NCBI GenBank assembly: GCA_947069175.1
Contig: CAMTDV010000017.1
Location: 37,767,126-37,831,125 of the forward strand
DNA: 64,000 nucleotides
Origin: Scalesia atractyloides
Taxonomy: Eukaryota > Streptophyta > Magnoliopsida > Asterales > Asteraceae
Reading direction: 5' to 3'
The position numbers were made by a program, and so were the translations under genes. Positions 1 through 11,842 of this stretch are shown here, piece after piece (position 1 is the stretch's first letter; every line of letters starts with the position of its first letter). Below the pieces are notes generated by a model that was not told the DNA's origin, made no database searches, and saw only the letters and a list, made by a program, of their open reading frames with translations.

Positions 1-653
1 TTCTTCCTCAGAATATCATAGAAACCCTTGCATCTTTCTAAGGATTTTGAAATGAATCTGTTCAGGGCGGCGATTCTTCATGTCAATCTTTGCACATCCT
101 TAGTGTTGGCAGGAGACTTGATGTTGATTATAGCCTTTATCTGCTCTGGACTTGCTTTGATCCCTCTCTTGGTCACCATGTATCCTAAGAACTTTCCAGC
201 TTTGACTCCAAATTGGCATTTGGAAGGATTCAATTTCATATTGTATTGGTCAAGGATATTGAATGCTTCTTCGAGATCCTTAAGGTGATCCTCAGCTCTT
301 TTAGACTTGACCACCATATCATCAATGTATACCTCCATCGTGTGACCACCAGCCTTTGGTGTGTAGCACCTGCATTTCTTAAAACCAAACGGCATAGCAA
401 TATAGCAATATATGCCGGTGGGTATCATGAACGCTGTATCCTCTTGATCAGATGGTTCCATCTGAATTTGCTGAAATCCAGATGAAGCATCCATAAAGGT
501 TAACAACTCATGACCCGCCGTAGCATCCACCATGGAGTCAATGTGGGGTAAAGGGAAAGGATCCTTGGGACATGCCTTGTTCAAGTCAGTAAAATCGACA
601 CATACCCTCCACTTTCCATTTTCTTTTGAACAACAACCACATTGGCTAACCAT
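1..653 (-). pseudogene. Reverse transcriptase fragment (Tat-like Ty3)
   Basis: The translation holds RT blocks in order: WRVCVDFTDLNKACPKDPFP, PLPHIDSMVDATAGHELLTF, MDASSGFQQIQM, an AMPFGFKK block, and the catalytic VYIDDMVVKSK. Between the PFGFKK block and HTMEVYIDD about 15 residues that normally read NAGATYQRLVN-like are missing and the remaining residues look frameshifted, so polymerase activity is unlikely. The fragment continues beyond base 1. The 654-980 stretch is the linker upstream of RT, in another frame (contains VYIGSGIL, KDVITQNL). Confidence 0.85.
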
Positions 654-969
654 CTTGGATACTTGACTCTCTAATCATACCTTCCCTTAGTAACTTATCT
701 ACCTCCTCTTGGATAATGTCATTTCTTTCAGGTGCAAACTTTCTCCTCCTTTGGTGTATTGACCTGAAAGATTTGTCAATACCAAGTTTTGAGTAATAAC
801 ATCCTTAGATATACCTGTCATGTCTTCATGTTTCCAAGCAAAGGTAGATTTCCTTCTCTTCAGGAAGGATATTAAATCCTGTTCAATATTATCCAGGATC
901 CCGGATCCTATATAAACTTTGGATTCAGGATCCACGGGATCTAATAGAATATTTTGGACATCCTGTTCT

Positions 970-1410
970 CTAGCCTCCATGACGTATCTTGGAGGATACT
1001 TTAATTGCTATGCTTCCCAGGGCTTTGATGCTGGTTTCATTGAGGAAGTGTAACAATTCTTTGCTTCTTGCTGATCTCTCTCTATCTTTACTACTCCCCC
1101 AAGGAGTTGGTAGCTTGACACACTGGTGATACGTTGAGGGAACTGCCTTCATATCATGTATCCATGGCCTGCCAAGGATAACATTACAGCAAGTTAAGGA
1201 ATCTATTACACAAAATTTCTGGATAGAATTCACTCCCTCTATATAAATTGGGAGTTTGATGCCCCCCAGTGTATTCTTGGTTTCTCCGCTGAATCCCACA
1301 AGCACTGATGATCTTGGAACGATTTCAGATTCAGGAATGTTCATTCTCTTGAGGACATCCAACTGTATTATGTTCACTGAGCTCCCTCCATCGATGAGAT
1401 CCTGCGAACA
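970..1410 (-). pseudogene. Retroviral-type aspartic protease domain (Tat-like Ty3)
   Basis: In the frame of 970-1377 extended upstream, the peptide reads DLIDGGSSVNIIQ, a catalytic D-[GS]-G-S-type motif, followed by VLVGFSGETKNTLGGIKLPI and the NVILGRPWIHDMKAVPSTYH block (ILGR-W) that ends retropepsin domains. Its job would be to cut the gag-pol polyprotein. It follows gag in another frame, so the polyprotein is broken between 1374 and 1410. Confidence 0.75.
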
Positions 1411-1627
1411 AAATGGCTAGAAATAAACAATGTAATGACTAAACCGTCGTGATGAGGATCCTGTCTGTCTACACGGTCGTCCTCATCGAAGGATATAAAT
1501 TTCTGCTGAGTCAAAGTGGAGGTTCGGATGGGTCTATCCCCACTCTCCATTTTCGTTTCCTTGGCGTGTCGTTTTGCTGCCGAGAATGAGGTTCCACATA
1601 TATCAGAACCTTCGGAGATGAAGTTTA

Positions 1628-3389
1628 TTATTTGAGCATCAACTGGTGGAGGAGGAGCCTTTTCAGGAATTTTTTCAGGATCCTTGATTTTTTCCTTCCG
1701 ATCAACTCCTTCAGGTATCCCTTGCTCAAAAGATAGCCTATTTCTTTTCTCAACGCTATACACTCGTCGGTGAGATGACCGAAATCTTCATGATAAGCAC
1801 ACCACTTAGATTTATCCTTTGTAGCTTCAGGCTTGTCAGTTTTCCTTGGCCACCTAGCCTTGTCACCTAAATTTTGCATAGCAAGGATTAGTTCATTATT
1901 ATCGACAGAAAAACAATATTCAGAAATTGGAGGATAATCCTCATCATCTTCCTCCTCTTCGACCGCATACACATTGTGATTGCCATTCTTAGAGTATGAC
2001 TTGGATCGATTATTCTTAAATAATGATCCTTGTTTTTCATGTCTTGAGGATCCTCAGTCTCTCTGGGATCCTCTAACTGAATGAACCTCAATGCCCTGTT
2101 CCTTATTTCATCTAAATTCCTGCACGGTGTCATAACAAGATCATCATAGAATTTTGAATCTCTAAGTAATCCCATTTTAAATGCTTCCACAGCAGTGGCA
2201 ATATCCAGATTGGGGATATCTAAGGATTCTTTACTAAACCTAGTGATATAATCCCTTAAGGATTCATCACGACCCTGTGTTAACCTATATAAATCACTAG
2301 TTAATCGTTCAAAGGTTCTACTACATGAAAACTGATTATTGAACAAATTAACTAAATGAGAAAATGAAGTAATTGAGTAAGGAGGAAGACTTGGCAGCCA
2401 TTTCAGTGCCGATCTAGTGAGTGTGGATATAAAGCCCTTACAAAGACAGTCTTCTTTTAACCTTTCTGGAATGGGATTGATCTCCATTCTTTCCCGGTAC
2501 TGTGCCACATGCTCCTTTGGATCAGTCGTACCATCATACAACTTCATGTTGGGGGTTTGAAAGCGTTTTGGTATCTCAGCATTGCATTTAGGAGGTGCTA
2601 AACGAGACACCCTGTGACTTCCATCTGGGATCTCAGGAATGGGCTTAACCACTCCTGGGACACTGGATATCATATCCTTAAGCTTCTGAAGTTCCTGTGC
2701 CATAGCCTAATTGATACCTATATCCTGCATGGAACCGTAATTAGTACCAAAAGATGTATTGACATGGTTACCTCCTGATTGGTTTGGAACCGGTATCGTA
2801 GAAGTGTATCCAAAAGTAGACACTGCAGGTGCAACAGTTGGACCAGATGAAGCAATAATCTGCATAGGAATGAAGTCTCCTATATGAACTTCAGAGTTCC
2901 TGGACGGTTGGCTTCCTAAGGATCCTTGATCCTGAAACAAGTTGGATCCTTGAACTTGAGATGAGGATCCTTGAACTTGAGATGAGGATCCTTGATATGG
3001 TGCATAGAATCCTCTAGACTGGTACATTCCTTGCGGTCCTGCTGGTTCATAGGAGGATCCTTGAGGATCCGTGACTCCTAGTGATCCTCGTTGAAGGATG
3101 GATGATCCCTGAGGTTGGAAGTAGGATCCATGAACTTGAGGAGAGGATCCTTGAGCCTGAGTCATCGCCAGTGATCCTTGCTGATAGTTGGAGGATCCTT
3201 GCACTTGTACGGCGGATCCTTGAGAGTATTGATCGTAGATGCTGGAGAAGTAAAATCCAGCGACCTGGGTATCAGTGGAGAGTGATCCTCCGTCGATCTT
3301 TTCTGCTTCTTCATTTCATCAATCTCCCTGAGGATCCTCTGGTTGGTTTTGTCCTGTTGTTCCATGTATCCTTTCATCTGCAAAATCAA
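1628..3389 (-). pseudogene. Gag of Tat-like Ty3 element with Gly-Ser-Gln-rich N-terminal extension
   Basis: Three overlapping frames make up gag. 1888-2703 is the capsid part (MKLYDGTTDPKEHVAQYRERM, TRSALKWLPSLPP, YRLTQGRDESLRDYI). 1628-1972 holds the zinc-finger-like CAYHEDFGHLTDEC. Upstream, 2707-3204 is low complexity with recurring QGSS; 3162-3389 adds a short charged stretch. The N-terminal block is encoded by many near-copies of a ggatccttga unit on the plus strand. Frame changes near 1970, 2705 and 3200 may be decay or indels. Gag would form the virus-like particle and bind RNA. Confidence 0.8.
2935..3230 (+). repeat. Degenerate GGATCCTTGA repeat inside gag
   Basis: Over about 300 bases the plus strand repeats GGATCCTTGA or GGATCCTTGAACTTGAGATGA, giving at least ten GGATCC sites. 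Read on the minus strand it encodes the QGSS runs of the gag extension. The same AAGGATCCTTGATCCTT wording occurs in the element's LTR near 4120. Confidence 0.75.
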
Positions 3390-3639
3390 AGTAGAGAGAT
3401 CACAGTTAGTGGGAGTTGATGAGAAAACAACAGAGGTTTTCGATCATGTATAAACAGGTGTAGTTTTCTTCTGTAGATTCTCAGCACTCTTATGGTATGT
3501 GGGAGGAATGGGTGGCAATGATGCACTAGGCTGAGATGTGGTAACCGCCGGTATGGCACTTGAACTGGATTTTCCTTGAGAAGCCATGTGATTGATGGAA
3601 ATGAATGAAATGAATGAGTTTTTAGAATTGAAGCACCGA

Positions 3640-3661
3640 TTGCCCCACGGTGGGCGCCAAA
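3640..3661 (-). other. Primer binding site (PBS)-like tract
   Basis: Immediately inside the LTR the minus strand reads TTTGGCGCCCACCGTGGGGC. The TGGCGCC start is the usual first-strand primer site of Tat/Athila elements; the tRNA was not identified. Confidence 0.6.
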
Positions 3662-3662
3662 C

Positions 3663-4170
3663 TGTTTTGGTCAAAAATCACAAGAAGGATAATGTAACCA
3701 AACTTTGATTGTGAGGTTGAGTACTTGATGTGTTGAATAAATGTATAAACGAAATTAGAAAGTAAACTAAGATGAACACAGGGATTTATACGAGGAAAAG
3801 CCCTTGATCACTAGTAGATCTCCGGCATAAAAACCTTGGGTGATGGAAACTACCGATCACCGATTAAATTGAACTCAAGAGATTACAACTTTGGATAATA
3901 TTGAGCTTGATACAAAAGATTTCTAGTGTGTGTGTATGTAGATACGCGAGCAGTGTGTAGAAAGTGTCTGTGTTTTTTTATAATAGCTCGATATCCCCTC
4001 AAATAATCAAGCATATTCCAAGATTCGAGCTCGACTTAGTCTTCCGTCAATACATGCGTTAAATTCAAATAAAACATTGAAGAAAATCGTTAGAAAACCG
4101 TCATAGTTACCAAGGATCCTTGATCCTTCTAGTATCCGGTACTCAGTACGTGGATAATATATCCTCAACA
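3663..4170 (-). repeat. LTR of the Tat-like element
   Basis: On the plus strand it begins TGTTTTGGTC right beside the PBS-like TTTGGCGCC tract (minus strand). The outer end is placed at the CTCAACA of 4164-4170 because it gives TG..CA termini. That end is an estimate. On the minus strand it contains a TATTATAAAAA box near 3975-3985, suitable as the promoter. Confidence 0.55.
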
Positions 4171-4865
4171 TACTGAAGGATCACTGATTCATAAGTAATT
4201 ATAAAACCAGCCCTAATAGTAATTTTGGTAGCCGTAAGTTTGATATATATTATAAGAAGAAAAGGGAAATTTTAGTTACGTATTTAACCCTTCATCTTGA
4301 AATCTTCATTTCGTTTTTATAAGTTTAAGGATGTTTCAGAAAGCTAATAATCGAAAAAAAATCAAGTTCATAATACAACTAGTGGGTTAAAATCAAAATC
4401 AATACAACAACAAAACATGTCAAAACTCGGTTTGATCATCATCAGCCGTTATGAACCACCCACTACTTCAATTTCCATTGGCCAGGCAAAGTGGCGATCA
4501 GCCAGAGCTCATATTCTGATGGGTGTCCCATTTTTACTGTACTTTTTGTAGCATAACACCTATAGAAAGTCTCTATAGGTTTAGTTTGTATTTATAAAAC
4601 AACTGATTCACTAGCTTTCTAGTATGCCATTGCACCTTTAAAACATGAGACGTTGGTTGATGTGTAATGTGAATATTGGTATGTGATATGTGGAATCAAT
4701 GGCGGAACTAGACGAAAAATTCAATTTTTTTATCGTACATTCATAAAAGAAAGCAATTTTTTACCGTAAATTTAGTGGCGGATCCAGAATATTATTTGTA
4801 CGAAGTCACTGTTTTTACATGCTTCAATTTCATAAAATGAACATAAAGGTTTTCGGCTCAGTTCG
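4171..4865. other. Gene-free stretch with old repeat fragments
   Basis: No supported reading frame. Two short GTGGCGGATCCAG / ATGGCGGAACTAG-like phrases (about 4697 and 4772) look like remnants of an old interspersed repeat. Confidence 0.4.
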
Positions 4866-5535
4866 ATTCATCTCCTAAAAAATCTAAAAAATACAAAAAA
4901 TAAAAATTATAAATAATTAAAAAAATAAAAAATATTCAAAAAAATAAAATGACTATAAAAATTCTAAAAAAGTAAAAAAATCAAAATAATTCTAAAATAT
5001 AAAAAAAAAATACAAAAACTAAGATATTTTAAAAATAATCAAAAAATCTCAAAAAATTTCTAAAAAAATGATAAAAAATCAAAAATAAATCTTAAAATTT
5101 AAAAATTTCCAAAACATTTTGAAAAAATAAAAAAAATAAAAAAAAATTAAAAAATTCTAAAAAAATCAAAAAATTCTAAAAATTCAAAAGGAAAAACAAA
5201 AAAAAAATCATAATCGTTTTTTAGAATAGTTGTCTTTTTGAATTTTTAGAATATTTTTTAATTTTTTATTTTTAAAATTCTTTTAGAATATTTGATTTTT
5301 TTATAATTTTTGAGTGTTTTGATTTTTTTTATTTTTTTGAAAAATTTTTCTATTTTTAGAATATTTAATTTTTTATATTTTTTAGAATTTGTTGATTTTT
5401 TTTATTTTTATAAGTTTTTTTTTGTTTTTTTATTTTTTAGATTTTTTAGAATTTTTGATATTTTAGGTTTTTTTTATTTTCTAGAATTTTTTTAATATTT
5501 TTTGTTTTTTTTATTTTTGTTTTCTTTTAGTTTTA
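4866..5535. repeat. A-rich then T-rich mirrored low-complexity block
   Basis: Bases 4866-5215 are almost only A with TCTAAAAAATA-like words, and 5216-5535 almost only T with TTTTTAGAAT-like words. The two halves are approximately reverse complements, so the block could fold into one long imperfect AT hairpin. No coding content; translations of the T-rich half are Phe/Leu/Ile low complexity. Confidence 0.7.
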
Positions 5536-5835
5536 GCCTATCATGACTAAAACCCATATTAACCCAAACCTATCTTAACGGAAACACATTCTCACTTTTT
5601 TTCTAAATTAAACCCATCCTAACCAAACTCATTTTAACCCATTACCCAAACTTGCCGAACACACCCATTTTACCACCCATATAAGTAGTAAGCTCCAAAT
5701 AAAACAAAAGAAATTAATAAACTAATAGATAATAAATATTTTGATTCAAAACTAATAAATAATAAGTTGATTATATACTAATAGATAATCTATTAAATAC
5801 CAAACTAACAAATAATAACCTACTAGATAATCAAT
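5536..5835. other. AT-rich gene-free stretch with AACCCATTTTAACCC words
   Basis: It contains several AACCCA/ATTTTAACCC phrases (5540-5660) and repeated actaatagataataa phrases (5715-5830). No gene is seen. Confidence 0.4.
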
Positions 5836-5838
5836 TAA

Positions 5839-6400
5839 GACCATACGGTCTAAAGGGGCTTGAAAAATAAGCGTTATGCGACATGTGGATGACACGTAAG
5901 CACGCGTTAGAAAAGTGACGTGGTGAAAAAAATGAGGTGTAGAAAGGGAGTGAAAATGTGGCGTTATTTGTCACGTGTCACATATTTAATATTAATACTT
6001 TCTATTTAAAAATTATATAAATTAATTAAATTTAATTCGAAAATATTAATATTAATTGAATAAAAAATATAAATTTAAAAAACTACATAAAATTAAAATT
6101 ACATAAACTTAAACTATAATACCACACCAAGTAACAAAATCAAAATAAATTCGTATTGTACGTTGTAGAAATAAATAAGTTAGAAAACAATGATAGGCTT
6201 GGTGAGCCCACGTGGGTCCCAGCCACTTCCCTTATTTCAAGAGATAAAAATAATCCAAAAATAACTTTTATTTTTAACTTTTTATAAAGGAAGAGTCGTC
6301 TTCTTCGGTAATTCTCTACAACTCGACTGAAGTTCTCTTTTTCTTTTGTATATTTCATATTTCTCCTCCATCTCTCTCTATTATTATTCATGGGTATCCT
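5839..6400. mobile_element. PIF/Harbinger-like remnant
   Basis: It starts TAA + GACCATACGGTC, like the TIR of the Harbinger element at 18,167-29,567. Bases 5857-5990 are clearly related to 54,607-54,740: both read AGGGGCTTGAAAA, then GACATGTGGANGACACGTAAGCACGC, then a GTGGCG phrase. The right end is not identified. The short minus-strand frame at 6140-6391 is not recognised. Confidence 0.5.
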
Positions 6401-6424
6401 AAAATATGCTCAGAGGTATCTGAA

Positions 6425-6600
6425 TATGGGCTGTTCAAAGCGCTCGATGCTCGTCGCCCGCTCGTCGTTCGTTAGGAAATTGCTCGAAAAATGTTCGTTC
6501 GAGTTGACGCTCGGTTGTAAATGAGTCGCTCTGCTCGGTTCGGTTTGTAAACCAGCCAAGCATGAGCAAAGGTCCGCTTGGCACGGTTCGGCTTGAATTA
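6425..6600. other. GC-richer CTCG-repeat fragment
   Basis: This is a stretch of repeated GCTCG/TCGTTCG and GCTCGGTTCGG words (ctcgatgctcgtcgcccgc, gctcggttcggtttg), the style of terminal regions of plant non-autonomous DNA elements. The boundaries and class are not determined. Confidence 0.35.
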
Positions 6601-6607
6601 TTATTTT

Positions 6608-6735
6608 TAGTTAGTATATATACATATACATATACACATACATATATAACATGTATATACATATATATATACACACAAATATAAATTATACCTATATACA
6701 TACACACACCTATATATATACACACATACATATGT
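6608..6735. repeat. TA/CA-rich microsatellite
   Basis: Compound runs of TATACA and CACATA. Two minus-strand open frames across it encode only VYIYICVY-type low complexity and are not genes. Confidence 0.8.
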
Positions 6736-6989
6736 ACTTAAATACACATTAAATTTATAGTTTTCTATATACCACTCTTTTAGATTTTGATCCACTATAT
6801 ATAAATTTACAACGGTATCTATACATTCTAGCTCAAACACGCCAATAAAAAAATTAATATCAAATCCACAAGTTAAACCCTAAACTGATAAACGATAGTC
6901 TGCTCATTGCCTCAATGTTTCATGCCGTTAATATTAAATCTACAAGTTATCCTAAGTCGATCGTCTCCTACTCTCGACGTCATTGTTCG

Positions 6990-7400
6990 TGCAATATGAA
7001 AGGTTTGAATACGTAGGTGAATACGGATCAAACACACAAGAAAGAAAGCTACAAACAAAAGGTTTTGAACCCGTAAGTAAGTACGGATCAAACAATTAAG
7101 AATGAAACATAGAAATAAAAATGTTTGAACCCATAAGTATGCACTGATCAAATATGTAAGAATGAAAGTTAGAAATGAAAATGTTTGAACCCGTAAGTAA
7201 CTACGGATCAAAAACGTAAGAATGAAAGGTAGAAATGAGAATGTTTGAACTAGAAAGCAAGTACATATCAAACAAGTAAGAATGAAATGTAGGAATGAAA
7301 AGTTTGAACCCGTAGATGAGTACAGATCAAACTTATAAGAATGGAAAGCATGAATGAAAAGATAAATTTGTAACTGAACACTGATCAAACAAATTGGAAA
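6990..7400. repeat. 60-bp minisatellite, about seven units
   Basis: Units read GTTTGAACCCGTAAGTAAGT-ACGGATCAAAC-AAGTAAGAATGAAAGGTAGAAATGAAAAT with point changes. The period of 60 bases keeps one minus-strand frame open for about 184 codons with 20-residue repeats (FSFL-FILT-LI--YLRVQT), a consequence of the period rather than evidence of a gene. Confidence 0.85.
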
Positions 7401-7479
7401 GAAAAAAAATGAAGAATGAAAAGGCTTGGATCCATAAACAAGTAGGGAATGCGTTTCTCTCCCCAACTAAGATAGGTAT

Positions 7480-8190
7480 TAGGAATGGTAATGGGTCGGT
7501 TCGGGGTAGGTATTAGTAATCCGGATACCTGTTTGTAATTCTTTGTCCCATACCCGGCCCATTACCTATCGGGTATTTATGTGGTAGTTACCCATCTGGT
7601 ATCGGGCATACCCGCTAAATTTGTTAAAATACCCGTTGAAACTCCTATGTGCATTTCTCACTCTAATGTTTATATAATTTAATATTTTAATAACCACAAC
7701 AAAGGAAATATGAGCAATAACATACATATCATATTCAAATGCACATTTGAAATATATCTACATATTAACTAATTAAGGTACTGGTACTTTGGGATACATA
7801 ATCTCAGTTTAGTACTACGCATTTAATCGAACACTACACATGGAAAAGTAGTAGCAATAATCAATTCAAATGTTTATGGAAATGTAATTGTGGAGAGACT
7901 TGTGAGTGATGAAGGGAGTAGCCTAGTAGTACAAGAGAAGTAGAGGGAATAAGTGTATACCCTAAGTTTATATAAATGGAAAATAAAAATAAAATAATTT
8001 TTGGGCATTATTCGGGTAAATTAGCCGGGTGTTGGGCGAGTATCACTCAATCCCATACTCGTACCCGTACCCAAAGTCTTTTTATTTTTAGTCCCACACC
8101 CGGCATGCCCGTCGGGCTTCGGGTATACCCGGCCCGTATGTTTCGGGTTTCGGGTATACCCGTTGGGCTCGGGCTTTTTTGCCATCCCTA
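7480..8190. mobile_element. Non-autonomous hAT-like element, 711 bp
   Basis: The left end is TAGGAATGGTAATGGGTCGG and the right end, read inverted, is TAGGGATGGCAAAAAAGCCC. Flanking octamers ATAGGTAT (7472-7479) and GTAGGTAT (8191-8198) match at 7 of 8 bases, fitting the 8-bp hAT duplication. The inside is rich in CGGGTA/TACCCG words near both ends and AT-rich in the middle. There is no transposase frame. Confidence 0.65.
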
Positions 8191-8198
8191 GTAGGTAT

Positions 8199-10590
8199 AA
8201 ACCTTGAAAGTAACTGGTGTCGGTAGCCTTGTCTGGTTAGGTATGTTGCTCGACCAAAAGAATGCATATGTATACACATGACACATATATGAACATGCGT
8301 ATGATAGGTTGTAGCTAGTTGTTGAAACCTAGCTATTAATGTGTTGACAATTTGACCTTGTTAGAGTCAAACAGGTTTTAGGAGTAAGTATAAGGTAAAT
8401 GTAAATAAGATAGCATGATAGGTTATGAAGTAAGCATAGCCGTTGAAAAAAAGGCCTGTTGTTTCAGCAAGAAAGTTTTATTTGAAAGAAAGAAGTATTG
8501 AATAAGTTGCATGTTAGACATGTTGACTCATGAGAGTCGGGGGGTGAATAATGGGCTAAGAACCAGATGAATGACTTAAGTATGGACGAGGAAGGAAACT
8601 TTTTGCATGAAACACTAAAATGATGTTTTTGTAAGTTTTTGTGAACTGGAAGTAAGTACAAATGCGTACTACAATATATATATATATATATATATATACA
8701 ATAAGTAAGAAGAGACTGTTTGACCATGAAAAGTCGAGCTGCAGAAATTGGCAAAATAATTAAGGAACTATAATAATTGTATGTAAGAAATAACATATGT
8801 AATGTGGTATAGTATGTAATTGAGATATATGGGAAAGAATTATAGGTGAGTAAAAACCAAATAGAATGAATATTTGAATTAAATGTACTAACTATTAATT
8901 CTATAAATGTGAATGGTAGAATGATTGAAGTGATGAAACTAGTAGAGTTGGTGAAAGGATGCTCATGAGTGAAAGCTCAATACATGGAAGGAAGAGATAA
9001 ATCCAAATATAGTATGGACTCGTGAAGAAGCGGGTCTATCCGTGTAGCAGATTGTTGGTCTACGTAGTGCAAGCGAGGTTAGTAACATGATTGAGTTATG
9101 ATTTTTAGGAACTTCAGATTGAATGGTATCTTCCGTAAAAAAGAATGGTAGTTGAATGTGGCATGGTATAGGATGTTTGATTTTGAAAGTCAACATAAGA
9201 AGAAAATTTCGACTCAGACTTAGGTCATAGATAGGAATCTAAAACCATTAAATAAAGACTTTATAAGAACCGCGAGGGAATTCGTGTTAAAGTAGGCATT
9301 TTGATTGAATACACTGACGAGGGCAGAACTAATAAAACTATAGGGGTTGGAAATGCACACCTAGAAAGATAAAATTATAAAAGAAAGAAAAACAAAAAGA
9401 AAAGAAAAGAATGTGTAAGTGTGTGTATGTAACAAGTTTAGAGGGAGAGAAAGAAAATGGATGCTCTCTTGAAGGTCAAATGACTAAATTCAACAAATTG
9501 GGAAGGAAACTGATAATATTGCTCATGCATGGGTCTTGATTCATGACAATCTAAGCCTACTAAACACTAGGTATGTTACAATTCATCTTTTGTTAAAGTT
9601 CTAGCATGATGAGAAAGTTGAAAGCATCAAATTGAAATGAGTTTTGAGAAGTATGGCATGAATTAAGGTAGGAATTTTGTTTAGAATCACTATATGGATG
9701 GGAGTATGTGTAGAAAATTGTACATGTTCTTGTTATATGTGAAAACCCTCATGTAGGGTGAAACCCATGATTGTTTCTAGTAAATTGGTGTATTATGTTG
9801 TATGAGTTGTTAGTTAGATTGTGTATGATATGGAAATAATGTGCTTTTAGTTGTTATTGATGAATGAAAGCAAGAGGTAGGATACGAGCATGGAATACTT
9901 GTACATTGTGCCTTATTTGTGGTACGCACACCAATTGTTTGATGAAATACATAAGTGTCAATTATAGATGAAATTGTATGCAAGAACTTGGTAAATAGAT
10001 ATAGAATGTAATAATAATGAATTTGTTAATAAACTTACATGAGGAAGGTGTGTTTGATTGAATTCATATGGACATTTTGTTTTTTTTCATAATTGGGTAG
10101 AAATGTGCATTAGTGGCTTGCACTATATACTTGAATGATGTGATGCGCACTCTTTGTTTGTTTGATTGCTTAATTGTGGTTTGGAAGTAAGTGTGCACTA
10201 AATGTGAGGCATATAAGATTACTACAAGGGGTAAGGTGGAATGATGTTGGGTTTGCCAAGCATGGGTTATGGTGTTAATGGTACAATCATGAGAATGCTA
10301 GTATGAATGGAATTGATCATATATATACATGCGCGTGTAATTAAGTAATCACATGGTTATTTGTCTTCTATAACATAGTATTAAATGCATATGGTGTCAT
10401 TAGTATGGTAACTATGTCAAAATGGATGTATGTTGCTAAGGATGTAAGCTTGTATGTTAAATAGTTGACTAATTGTTTTATTAGTAACAAGTAAATAGTT
10501 GACTATTTGTTCAAACATGCAAAGTTAGTTCCTGTACATTACCACATAAAACTCACTTTATGCATAAACTTGACTAATTGAACAGTACCA
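8199..10590. other. Gene-free stretch
   Basis: Nothing supported as coding. It contains an (AT)n microsatellite at 8671-8699. The base composition resembles retrotransposon untranslated or internal sequence, but no LTR ends were found. The minus-strand frames at 8464-8796 and 8963-9196 resemble nothing recognised. Confidence 0.4.
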
Positions 10591-10597
10591 ACTATCA

Positions 10598-11842
10598 TTA
10601 AACTAACTTGTAAGCTAGGAAAACTAACCTCGATCTTGACTTCCTTGTCGCTTGTTGTTTCTTGAGCCTTCTTCTTTTACTCATGACACAACATTCGGGA
10701 GGGTGGGATTTGGCTTCCTCAGACATGATCTTGAACATTCTTCCCCAAGACTTAGGAGCTTCTTCCTTCTTCCCATCCTTACCCATTCCTTGCTTCAGCT
10801 TTGGGCATTCTGCTATAATATGACCCGACAAGTAGCAATTGTAGCAAACATTGAGGGACTTGGCCATTTGTAATACGGGTGCCCTTCTTGTCAATAATTA
10901 AAACATCATTTCTTTCCCATCAAGCATTCTCCTTTGTGGGCTTCTCGCATGTCTTGCAACAGGGGGTGCCACATTTCGAACTTACTTTCTTGCCAAGGTC
11001 ATGCGACCTTGGCTTTTTAGAGGGACCTTGGATTTCAACCCTTTCCATCGGCCTTTTCTCTCCCCGTTCTACATGCCTCTTCAACTCAATTTCCTTATCT
11101 CTTGCCCAGTTTATGAGTTCATTCAGAGTTTCACACTTTGAGGGAATGATAAGCTCCCGAACTCGGCCTTCAACATATCATGATAATGATTTATTTTCAT
11201 TCTCTCCGTTCTTGTCAACTCTTTGCAAAACTTTACCTTATCCAGAAAGATGTTTATGATTTCAGCAATTATCTCACCATTCTTCCAAAGACGTAAGAAG
11301 TCTTCTTTAATTCGGTTTATGGCTGATTACGGGCAATGGTATTTCATGAAGGGTTCCTTGAATTCTTGCCATGTTAGGGTTTGGAGTTTGTCCTCACCCA
11401 ACTCTTTACAAAAGGAGTCCCACCAATCCTTAGCTTGGCATTGGAGTTGGCCCGTAGTAAACATCACTTGATCTTCCTCCTCACATCGGCTTCGGATGAA
11501 CACCCCTTCAATATTGGAGATCCACCTTTGACATTCTATCGGCTCTATTTCCCCATTGTATGACGATAGGTTGCATGCCATAAAGTCTCTATATGTACAC
11601 CTTTGGGCTGCTTTCTTGTTTTGGACCTCTCTTATCAACTCTTTCACCTCGCCAATTTTGCTTGTCCTCATAGTTTCCGTTACTTCTAATACATGGCTTT
11701 CCACCTCTTGCATTATGCGAGGAATATTGGCTTGGGGAGCTTTCCCCTGCGACTGTCTACATATACATACTCGGATTAATACCATACAATTCATTCTTCG
11801 TAACATTCCACATTTCATATGTCTTTTATATCTCATTCCCAT
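10598..11842 (-). pseudogene. Ty3/gypsy gag fragment
   Basis: On the minus strand the N-terminal part (11327-11842) carries a gag capsid domain: CTYRDFMACNLSSYNGEIEP, WISNIEGVFIRSRC, QCQAKDWWDSF, LTWQEFKEPFMKYHCP. After frame changes a CCHC zinc knuckle, CYNCYLSGHIIAEC, is encoded at 10,800-10,850 (C-x2-C-x4-H-x4-C, exact spacing). At least two frameshifts separate the blocks. No protease or RT follows to the left, so it is either a truncated copy or a gag-only element. Its LTRs were not located. Confidence 0.75.

Larger units (their letters stand above)
1..4170 (-). mobile_element. Ty3/gypsy element, Tat-like lineage, 5' part only
   Basis: Minus-strand element read right to left: LTR (about 3663-4170), PBS-like TGGCGCC tract (about 3640-3661), gag (about 3390 down to 1630), protease (about 1410-970) and reverse transcriptase running off the window at base 1. 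The RT wording (DFTDLNKACPKDPFPLPHID, YIDDMVV) and the H/C pattern of the gag zinc finger are typical of the Tat branch. The frames are broken by several frameshifts and RT has lost residues, so this copy is dead. The second LTR lies outside the window, so the target duplication cannot be checked. Confidence 0.85.

Noticed and set aside
5310..5495. 61-codon Phe-rich frame
   Set aside because: Pure T-rich low complexity.
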